Assembly (NCBI RefSeq): GCF_963678635.1
Contig: NC_087071.1
Span: 23,636,013-23,700,012 of the forward strand
Source of the DNA: Symsagittifera roscoffensis
Lineage: Eukaryota; Xenacoelomorpha; Acoela; Convolutidae
Direction of reading: 5' to 3'
DNA: 64,000 nt
Shown: positions 54,801-62,161 of the stretch, piece after piece
How positions within the stretch are numbered: position 1 is the first letter of the stretch
Layout: each line of letters starts with the position of its first letter
Program-made: the position numbers and the translations under genes
Notes under the pieces: generated by a model
Told to the model about the DNA's origin: nothing
The model's database searches: none
Seen by the model: only the letters and a program-made list of their open reading frames with translations

Positions 54801-57659
54801 CTCCAGGATGTCTTTTATCGCTGGCCATACTGCGTTTTCTGCTGTTGCAGGATCTCTGAGCCTGCTCAGAAAACCTCTACTGTGTAGATGGTCATTGATG
54901 CCAGCAAACACAATCGTTATCGGGTTCATTTCTGTCTGCCTTTGTACCCCTATAGCCAATGACACTGATTGCAATAGGTCTAGGTCAACTGCGGCCAGCA
55001 TTATGACGTCCGGCCAAAACAAAGACTTAGAGGTGTACACGAACTCTGAATTCGCTACTACCATGATTTTGGCCTTTCTCATCTCTGCTTTGTCGTAGGC
55101 GGCGAAGATGGTCTCATCTTTCTTTATCGCTGTCAATCCGCCATATCTCTGGGCATCACCATCTTGGTTCACTAGTTTTGGGTACACTCTCTCCTTCACA
55201 TGACCAGGTGGTGTCGTCAATTGCCTAAATATCTTCACGTGTTGTCCAATCGGCGCTCTCGCCGTCAGGAATCTTCCTGGCCTTTCTTCACGATTCCTCT
55301 CATCATGGTTCAATCTCACATCTTGCAACGGTCTTGCATTCACAGGTCCTATTGTGTTGTTGGAGGGCAGTCCCTCCAAGTCGGCAAATCTCAAGGCCGT
55401 CGTGGAGCTGAAATTTATGCTAGCGGCTATCAACCAGTCTACGCCGGTTATCGAGTACAATCTGCTGACGGATAGCGTCGCTCCATTCAGCATCCTCCTT
55501 GCATCTTCGATGAAGCTCACTCTCTGTAGGTCCAGCTTCATTAGTTCTTCTTTGTATATATGCCAAGGAGACGGTATGGATCGCGACCACATCAATGAGC
55601 CTCTGCTCGGTCTCTCCTCTCGACTGGTACTCGTCGTCTCCGATCTAGTGTCCGATCTGGATGTGCCTGCTACTTCCTCGATTGGTTGGTTGACAGGTCC
55701 TATCCTTTTCCTAGGATGAATCGTCCTCCTCATCGGTGCTTCTCCCAACCGATCTTGTTTGTCTGTTCTTCGACCTGGTTCACCGGAGCTTTGTTGCCGG
55801 TAATTTGTGACGGCTGGGACCGTACCCAAGCGTGTTTCCAGGTTAGGAGGTACAAAGGTGGTGATCACCGTATCACTCACCGTTCCCTCTTCCTTCAGTA
55901 CTCCTGTGTCAAAGAGTTCTGCTTCCAGCTCATCCAACCGTTCTTGGAAGACTCGATTCAACCAAGCTTGTCCTTCGACACTGTCGAAGTGGATGCCATC
56001 TGTGGTCAGTCTGGCTTGATCCATGGCTCTCAATTCATGTTCAATGTCCATGAGGATCATTCTTCCGGCATTTCGATTTGCTAGGTTTCTCAAGATGTTG
56101 TTCCATCTCATGACTCCCTCGTTGTGCCTTCTTCCTGATGCTGTCAGGCTTCTTGCGTTCATTGGCACCGTGCAAACGGTCAGTACCGCGCAACTGAACT
56201 TCTGCCAGAGAGTAGTAAACAAACACACCATCATTGATTCCCACAGTGCTTCCTGCTCATCTGATCCGCTGGAGATATCATTCGTCCCAACTAAGATCAT
56301 CACATTGGGTATCTTCCCTGGATTCATCAGTTCCACCATGCGATATAATTGGGCAATCGTCGCGCCTCCAAAGGCCATCACCGTGGTGACCCATGAGGTC
56401 CTCAAATTCGACAGCACTCTGACTAAGCTGTCTCCCAATATCAGGTGAGATGTCCCGAGTGGTGGTTGCTGCAGGTTCACAGCCGGGCTCCAGGTAGCTC
56501 GATTGAAGCAGGCTCTCGGATCTGTCTCTGGAACTCCCGTGAAATTATACTTCAATTGATTATTCTTCTGCACGTCTATTACACGAGACACTTTCTTCGC
56601 TGGCATCTTCCTTACTTTCCTCTCTGGGATTCTCGAGTTCCCCATGAGTGGTGTCACGTTAATCATCCCTTGTCTGATTACTGTCTGGGAGAGTTGTACT
56701 CTGCCCGTATCGTCAATCGTTCCATAGGGTGCAGTCACCCCGGAACCTGGTGCATTCTTGTTAGCGACCAATCGTCCAGCTGTCTCTATCAGTTTTCTCA
56801 CTGTCTGTTCTACGACGGGATCACCCAAGGTGTCACTAGGATCCGGGATTGTTACTCGGTTCGTCTCTGCTGGAAGCCGTGTCTCCGTTGTTTGACTCAT
56901 TTCTCGAGGTGTCAAGAGCTCCATCGGGGACTGCCCACGAGGAATATCCCTTGCAGGTATCACTTTCTCAATGGCCGTTGTCAACGCCGCCTGTTCCGAT
57001 CGTTCTTTGTATTCCTGCCTTAAGCGTTCGATCTCTTGACCCTGCTTTTTGTTGCAGTCTTCAAACAACTTCCTCCACATGTCCCGGTCTTCCTCCATCG
57101 CCAGCATGGTCTTCGTCATATCGTCTAACTCCTTCTTCGTACTTCTCAGCTGATCGTTCATCTCGTCCAGATCTTGCATGGTTTGGTTCGTCTGAACCTT
57201 CTGTGTTACTTTCGCCCTTTTTTGTGGCACAGCTGCTCTCAGTGGTGAACCAGACGAGGTCGCCTCGCTGTTCATCTCCCTATGCATTCTCGTCAGCCCA
57301 GGTTTAGGCTTAGAGGGCATTGGCATCTCACCTGGTTGGTAAGTCCTAGAACTTCCCAACCGAGGCTCATTCGCCAAGTCACTCCCTGAGAGAGCCCCGT
57401 TTCTCCACCTCATCACTCTCATGTTCGGGCGGTCTAGTACTCCTCTTTCTCCATATGCTGCCATCAACAGGACTTCCGTGGGGCGGTCCCCACGGTTGTC
57501 GTGCCCCAAGATGTTGATCAGGGCGGTCAGCAACATGACCACCTCTGGGTCCTCCAGAGCGAAGTCTCTTTCGATCAGCCGACGATAGATCGCATCTACC
57601 ATCGGTCCCACATATGCCTCTGCCAGGTCCATCAATTCGTCCAGGTTGAAATTATCCAT
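51831..57659 (-). CDS. ORF A of the giant element: 1942-residue protein with SGNH/GDSL hydrolase
   Basis: The first ATG of the frame (MDNFNLDELMDL) begins a continuous 1942-codon ORF. Residues about 160-225 form a charged coiled coil. Residues about 400-575 are an SGNH hydrolase: block I ILGDSL (S411), block II AFGGATI, block III GTND (G458, N460) and block V DGIHFD (D554, H557), so the catalytic set is complete. A second region about 860-960 has a block III-like GINDH (G920, N922) after a hydrophobic strand but lacks a GDS box, perhaps a decayed duplicate. The last ~300 residues include an acidic, Ser/Gln-rich low-complexity segment. SGNH esterases also occur in ORF1 of CR1-type LINEs, where lipid or ester hydrolysis is proposed. 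It has no membrane or env features and no stops. Confidence 0.85.
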   Translation of the reverse strand: MDNFNLDELMDLAEAYVGPMVDAIYRRLIERDFALEDPEVVMLLTALINILGHDNRGDRPTEVLLMAAYGERGVLDRPNMRVMRWRNGALSGSDLANEPRLGSSRTYQPGEMPMPSKPKPGLTRMHREMNSEATSSGSPLRAAVPQKRAKVTQKVQTNQTMQDLDEMNDQLRSTKKELDDMTKTMLAMEEDRDMWRKLFEDCNKKQGQEIERLRQEYKERSEQAALTTAIEKVIPARDIPRGQSPMELLTPREMSQTTETRLPAETNRVTIPDPSDTLGDPVVEQTVRKLIETAGRLVANKNAPGSGVTAPYGTIDDTGRVQLSQTVIRQGMINVTPLMGNSRIPERKVRKMPAKKVSRVIDVQKNNQLKYNFTGVPETDPRACFNRATWSPAVNLQQPPLGTSHLILGDSLVRVLSNLRTSWVTTVMAFGGATIAQLYRMVELMNPGKIPNVMILVGTNDISSGSDEQEALWESMMVCLFTTLWQKFSCAVLTVCTVPMNARSLTASGRRHNEGVMRWNNILRNLANRNAGRMILMDIEHELRAMDQARLTTDGIHFDSVEGQAWLNRVFQERLDELEAELFDTGVLKEEGTVSDTVITTFVPPNLETRLGTVPAVTNYRQQSSGEPGRRTDKQDRLGEAPMRRTIHPRKRIGPVNQPIEEVAGTSRSDTRSETTSTSREERPSRGSLMWSRSIPSPWHIYKEELMKLDLQRVSFIEDARRMLNGATLSVSRLYSITGVDWLIAASINFSSTTALRFADLEGLPSNNTIGPVNARPLQDVRLNHDERNREERPGRFLTARAPIGQHVKIFRQLTTPPGHVKERVYPKLVNQDGDAQRYGGLTAIKKDETIFAAYDKAEMRKAKIMVVANSEFVYTSKSLFWPDVIMLAAVDLDLLQSVSLAIGVQRQTEMNPITIVFAGINDHLHSRGFLSRLRDPATAENAVWPAIKDILESMGEVVDATKEGSFNKVTLRVVFALSPGYAHLPDGLKFVYAMVALLSEGKYDVIISAPNRMIEMENLRPLKAELPAVWSDISNAMRGFKDHALHMLVLDEVLGLELSNFSRQLKLKPGIDDDHRVITAMSNDLWFRAMEVASEDTRRKNLLETRAHLEAMVLRTKPEANQWLHLNPRVAALGADAFQQGPVMITKIHAYLLKEVNLAENAGEKTAEFVNRMCQITLETFWTQEVKGQEGFERTDSMLEGLGAGWTASFLAKVYPKVSHYLIKEFRQAVVKVSIVELIALFVTFGAENFVKGPAILLTDGIQNLRLDGLLTLIAITHGNLGGLMKLARCPEQMKERVRNLDMKKSTDSWNKIRDLRHTLIQYLLQQNRFGTGEDETIEREEDVRRHVGGMPLLTDLSLAMRIDPLALIRGVTEFVTVIYGPAVTFAFPDVKVEAYRRSVLHLNLISAVNGSTLNWCEQHALRELMSEDLLFAKISEPEMTVINFDDHFCDRMGEVERGHIEVFPKLWNLRPYDKTNGEVTRVPRLTAAYHKVREETKDWGDYKKLPEAIPEFPLIRRMLLGAVSVVQTPRLRAFETNERRVGNFSATMDPYFVGRNAALLQYTRFAYTDQATRRRISNAATPKPEGFDEEWRGLGLAPMRMRGRTELPEASVILTSVRKEMKVAGVLQTRIFLAPFGCEEIKVVHGEEEDKSAGTLLIPRFQEKADNDEQGPSSSNKDKSEGDDGQGGSRQTEEPMQQDQAGGEDDRASTGGTSSLDFNIFSDLENNADTLETTEPADEGISTLEPPSAFEEMKRNLPESSSPGNSRNNDQRILMESPRRRRIEASARVPFLGTLPEEEWEVHHRDHESRTGCKLDRVAFMEEVWTVIQSYGTQSILKTGLNQPLMREVLDKLDECEGRLSELLIDSATDESEANSPIKMTPQDNEGEVVYLSRTRRGTMRSKMVIDKINAMKMKLGSRVMPRRIGKTKESGFRNIDESW

Positions 57660-57741
57660 ACTGTTCTTTTCCAAATTTAATTTGATTCGATTTCGGTTTG
57701 ATAATTTGACTCCAGTGAGTAATTTAAATGATCAATCAGGA

Positions 57742-57744
57742 TCT
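57742..57744 (-). promoter_or_regulatory. Candidate splice acceptor upstream of ORF A
   Basis: On the minus strand GATTTCTTTTCTAG is followed by ATCCTG, with 84 bases to the ORF A ATG. The long pyrimidine run and CTAG resemble the host acceptors seen in the ITIH-like gene. It could join a 5' leader to ORF A as env is expressed in retroviruses. This is inference from sequence form only. Confidence 0.35.
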
Positions 57745-57980
57745 AGAAAAGAAATCACGAATGTCACACTTGTCAATTTCACCTTAACATACATCGTTAA
57801 AATTTGCTTAAAGACAGTTCAGATAAAAAGATATTTATCCTAAAATTTATTAAAATCAATTGGTTTCTAAAGTTTTGGAATTCGACCTAAGATTGGACAG
57901 TCCAAACTTTGGATCTATTCCCAAAATCGTCATTTAGTTGTTCATGGTCACTAACCCCTACTTACCCATGATCTTAATAA

Positions 57981-58015
57981 CCTAACACATAACATAACAT
58001 AACATAACATAACAC
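57981..58015. repeat. (ACATA)n microsatellite
   Basis: About seven tandem ACATA/ACATAA units inside the giant element, between the macro-domain frame and ORF A. Confidence 0.85.
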
Positions 58016-58072
58016 ACATATCACATATTACATGCAACTTGGTCTTTGGCCTAACACCCTCTCGCTCATCAC

Positions 58073-59101
58073 TCAGCCTATACTTAAGTAATATTTCTTA
58101 TGTAGATACACTTGTATGTTCGTATCAGAGAATATCACGTGTACAAGCGCGTACAATTCCCGAGGATGCAGTCTTCCTCTGTTTGGATCGTACACTGGAA
58201 GCGAAAGCTCCTTCACGTCCATTTCCACAAGGAAGTCCCTCAGCCTCGTCAAAGACAAGACTAGGTTTTCTGGGTCCACGTGCTGCTTCTCTGTCGCCCT
58301 CGTTACCAAGAAGCATAAGTACTTTCCCGGTATCTGCGACACCGCCGGGGTTAAGGCTGCTACGCCCCCTATCCCTGGTCTTTGCTTCCAAAGGAATTCC
58401 ACGTTTTTGTATTCCCTCTTAAAATCTGCCGCTAGCGCCGTCCTAAAACTCATGTCTGCGGTGATTGCTATCGCACATGTTCTGTTTGTGAGTATGAAAT
58501 CACTATCTGTTAGTACTATGTTACTTGAATATTCATTTGGTAAGTTAAAATATGACTCAACTACCCTGCCTATGTCAGGTTTCTTAGGTTCTTCGCCTGT
58601 TTCTGCTTCTAAGTTTCCTGTTTCTCTTGCTATTCTCAATTTTTTTATCATCAAGTTTTCAGTGTGGGTAAGTCCTACCCCCACTCCCCGGACAAAAATA
58701 TCCATCGGCGTCCCCGTCGATCGCATACCGGGTATTAAGTCAAGATTAGAAGCTGGAATGAGAAGTTGTCCTTCCTGGGCAGCCCAGGAAGGATCATCTC
58801 GTTCGGTCTTAATGTATTTCGCGCTTTCACGATCTACGTCTTGAATCGTAACGCTGGTCTTTTTAGGGTCTGATGTCATTTCGTTCAGCCACTCTAAGAC
58901 ACGCAGGTTCGTCAGGTCTTGTTCATTTGACTGCTGTTGCTCATCGTCGAACTCCACCTCGGGTTTCGACCAGTCGTCAACCCACTCATCGTTGTGATCA
59001 TCGACTATGTCAATGTCTTGTGACACGGTTATTTCCTCTAAACCCACTACTTCCTCCACTATTTTCTTTAGATCTATCCTATCCACTACAAAGTCGTCAC
59101 C
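58073..59101 (-). CDS. Macro domain in frame behind integrase (TARG1/OARD1-like)
   Basis: A 342-codon frame follows the integrase stop (TAA, 59102-59104) in the same reading frame and ends at TGA. It has no ATG until about 75 codons in, so it is probably the C-terminal part of the pol polyprotein. The first ~180 residues are acidic and polar. Residues about 190-335 form a macro domain: CAIAITADMSFRTALAADFK, GGVAAL, YLCFLVTRATEK, NLVLSLTRLRDFL, a strand ELSLPVY and a final helix and strand. The closest family in my recollection is TARG1/OARD1, which removes ADP-ribose from Glu/Asp or from O-acetyl-ADP-ribose. The G-C-G-L-D substrate loop is replaced by DPNRG, so the catalytic Asp is missing. 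It may bind rather than cleave ADP-ribose. Confidence 0.75.
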   Translation of the reverse strand, partial: GDDFVVDRIDLKKIVEEVVGLEEITVSQDIDIVDDHNDEWVDDWSKPEVEFDDEQQQSNEQDLTNLRVLEWLNEMTSDPKKTSVTIQDVDRESAKYIKTERDDPSWAAQEGQLLIPASNLDLIPGMRSTGTPMDIFVRGVGVGLTHTENLMIKKLRIARETGNLEAETGEEPKKPDIGRVVESYFNLPNEYSSNIVLTDSDFILTNRTCAIAITADMSFRTALAADFKREYKNVEFLWKQRPGIGGVAALTPAVSQIPGKYLCFLVTRATEKQHVDPENLVLSLTRLRDFLVEMDVKELSLPVYDPNRGRLHPRELYALVHVIFSDTNIQVYLHKKYYLSIG

Positions 59102-59659
59102 TTAAGGATTGTATTTCTTTCTTGGTCTCGTCCCGTCTTTCTGACGAGTCTGCATCGTGAACGGAAGATCTGGTTCCATGTTCTTGGGAACCTCTGTCTG
59201 TTCGGAATCCTGCCAATCTTCCTCTGCGTAGGGCAAGGTTTCATCGTCCGCTTCGATCTGTTCGTTTGGATCCAGGTCCAATGGTGTATCCGTACCTTCC
59301 TCTACGACTTCGTTTTCATCGTTCTTCTCCCTGGTGCCTTTTTCATTGACCTCACAAGCAGGATCCATCATTAGATAATCCCCTTCTTCCATGTCTGCAG
59401 GTATACACCAGTCTTCTGTCGATGGACTGTGTGGCTTGATGTTCTCGTAGTGGGCGGCTCGGCCAGTACTCAGTCTATAAAAGCGTCCCTCTTGGTGCAC
59501 CTCTGTAATCATGAAGGGTCCCCTCCACTTCTTCAGAAGCTTCTTTGTCCCTTTCGGTGGTATAACGTTCTGAAATACCCATACGTAGTCTCCCACCGAG
59601 TAAGCCTTTGCACCAGCTGCTTTCTTGTCGAATCTTTTCCTCTGCCTTGCCTGTGCCTG
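59102..59659 (-). pseudogene. Integrase C-terminal (GPY/F) segment of pol
   Basis: In frame with the upstream integrase core but separated from it by a TAG (59660-59662). It reads QAQARQRKRFDKKAAGAKAY, then GDYVWVFQNVIPPKGTKK, KWRGPFMITE and YENIKPH. This is the SH3-like GPY/F domain typical of Ty3/gypsy integrases, followed by a 90-residue acidic tail ending RKKYNP at a TAA (59102-59104). The continuing similarity past the TAG shows the stop is a lesion or a read-through site. Confidence 0.85.
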
Positions 59660-62161
59660 CTAAGTGTTTCGTCTACACAAGTCGTTCAACTCCTGTTGGC
59701 GTCTGATCACATCCCTCACGTAGACCTGTGGGGATGTTTTCTTTCCCTCATACTCTGGGTAGAAGAATGTCAAGGGTAAAGACTTCTCGTGTCCCGTCAG
59801 CATCATGTGTGGACTGACTCCAGTGGTGGAGTGTTGCGTGCTATTATAAGCTCCCATCACCTGTGGAAGGTATCTGTCCCAATCGGTCATGTACCTGGAA
59901 CAATATACCCTCAGCATCGACACTAACGTCCTATTCTGTCTTTCCACTAAGCCATTCGTCTGAGGGTGGTATGTCGTGGAGTGAGCCTGAGCGACTTGTG
60001 ACCGTCTCATAAGCTCTTTCGTAAGCTCGCCTACGAAAGCCGTTCCATTGTCCGATTGAAACGTCATTGGACATCCGTGTCTTGCTATCCACGTATTGAT
60101 CAGGTGGTCGCATGTCTCTTCCGCCGAGGCAGTGATGCAGGGCACGGCCTCTGCATACTTCGTGAAGTGATCTATCATGACCAAGACTTGGTTGCAACCG
60201 CTGTCTGTCATGCATATCTTCTGGTGATCTATCTGCACCACCTCGTTGAATTCAGACGACTCAATTGATTGTAAAGGAAATCGCAACTTCCTAGGATCCT
60301 TGACCTGTTGGCATGACAGACATGCTGTCACCCATTTCTCGCATGCCTTTTTCATCCCAGGCCACTCAAAGCGCTTCAGGATCCTCTGATACACTTTGTC
60401 GATCCCTTGATGGCCCATCTGATCATGCGACCTGAATAATAGTTCTGTCTGATAGAGTTGCGGCAACACTATCGCGTTATATTTGTATAAGACCTTGTCT
60501 TCTTCTCTTCTCCTGCAAGCCACGATCCCGTCCTTGTTCAGATATAATCTCCCCTCCTTCTGCATGAAGTATTGTCTCAGGATCCTATAGCTGTCTTCTT
60601 CCAGGTCACCTTTGTCAGGTGCACCGTTTTCTATCCACCTTTTTAGGTTGCTTGTCATGCGATCATTTCTCTGCGCCCTTAGAAGGTCCGAGAGTCTGTA
60701 TCTCGCCTTCAAGTACGTCTTCATGACTCTCATCTGACTATTCAGCTCGTTGGGCTGATGTGTGTCTTCTTCCATCTTAACGCACCAAATCTTCACCAAC
60801 GGTTGTGTTTCTTGCTGAAACGGCTGAAGATCAGTCCTGACTACCTCTTTCTGCGGCAACAGGCTTATCGAACGTTTCGATACCGCTATCGTTTCTAAGT
60901 CATCCGCTGCGTTGTCAAAGACTCTTTCGCTTGGTATTAGGTAGCGATCACTGTCAGGATCCTGGTACACCTCTCTGTCCAGGTCTCTCGCCCGAGTTTC
61001 CACTAGTAGCGTGTGTATCGCCAGTTCTGACAGTTCGGATCCCGAAGTCGAATTCCTGTCGGAATAGGTGTCCATTCCTGAGTTTCGGGATTCATCATCC
61101 GTCGAAGGTGTTGTGCTGGAGACTGCACGCTCCTCCAGATCATGTCCGTATTTCCTTCGCATCCATCTGAACTCCCCGGACAAAACCTTGTTCTCTAGGT
61201 CCTGTTTCTCATCAGGTATTTTCTCGTCTATCTCGGACTCCCCGGACCAATTCACTTGTCCCGGGTGTTGATCTTGTGATCGCTGGTTTTTCTCCTCATC
61301 CTTCTCCCCGGACAAATAGTCTTGCAGCAGATTTTGTTTTACAACTTCACCGTCTTTATCCCGGTCTACAAAGGTGACAGTTTTCTTTTGCCTGCCGCTC
61401 TCCTGTCCTTTCTGTCCGTAAGAAGTACTGGTTAAAATCTCTTGGGGTATTGAGGATACTAGTTGCTGAACTATTGTCCTACAATCCCTCTCGTTCTCTT
61501 CGTGTTGTCGTCTGGACGGCATGATCTTCACCTTCTCACTGATTGTCAGCGATGCCACTGCTGCTGTCCACTCGGGGTCATCTCTGGTCACTTCTCTTTC
61601 TAACAATCCACCCAGCATCCGCATTACTTGTGGTGTGACTTGCACCGTTTTATCCAATAATGAGAGGCTGTTTATATTCATGCGAGAGAGTTCCTGCTGG
61701 ACCAGGTTCGAGCGCAGCAACAGATCCAATGGGACCGGGTCCTCCCTTGACAGGATCTTTATCTCGGCTGCTTTCTCTACAGGTAACTCAGCATGCCCCG
61801 GAATTGGATGTCCAGACTTATCCAACCATCTCGTTAAGGGAAGCGCTTCATAAGTTTCTTTGTCCAGAAACGAGAATCCCTCCTTTACTTCCGCCTGATT
61901 GGCCTGCTTCTGCTCCAATCTTTCATAGAACTCAGTTTTCTTGCTGAGACTGTCAGCATTCTGATGTTTATCACGCATCCTATGTTCGATTATCATATGG
62001 TAGCCATCCAGTCTTACTATCCATCTACCAATATAACTCTGATCCATCGAGTAGGTCTTCAACCAGGATAACGCTCTGTTGTCCACGCGTAACTTGAAGG
62101 GAGCGCTCCCCAAGTATGCACGGTACTTCTCCAAGAAGGTGACTACTGCAAACATTTCTGC
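59660..62161 (-). pseudogene. RNase H end, ~440-residue spacer and integrase core of pol
   Basis: It follows a TAA (62162-62164) in the same frame. It starts with AEMFAVVTFLEKYRAYLGS and RVDNRALSWLKTY, the second half of RNase H. A polar, acidic spacer of about 440 residues without a recognised domain follows; gypsy elements usually have only a short linker here. Then come the integrase zinc domain (SHDQMGHQG ... CLSCQQVK, H-x4-H and C-x2-C) and the catalytic core with IDHQKI, SDNGTAF and GLVERQNRTL (D, D and E all present). The frame ends at TAG. Confidence 0.88.

Larger units (their letters stand above)
57660..58072 (-). other. Gap between macro-domain frame and ORF A
   Basis: About 410 bases, AT-rich compared with the flanking ORFs, containing an (ACATA)n tract at about 57981-58015 and the candidate splice acceptor. 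No coding frame is supported. Confidence 0.5.

Noticed and set aside
48710-57659. ORF A/ORF B as an envelope gene
   Set aside because: No signal peptide, no transmembrane span, no fusion peptide or furin-like site; an SGNH hydrolase and coiled coil are present instead.
48681-59161. Many + strand open frames of 60-243 codons
   Set aside because: They are antisense shadows of the pol, macro, ORF A and ORF B frames on the minus strand, with no family similarity.
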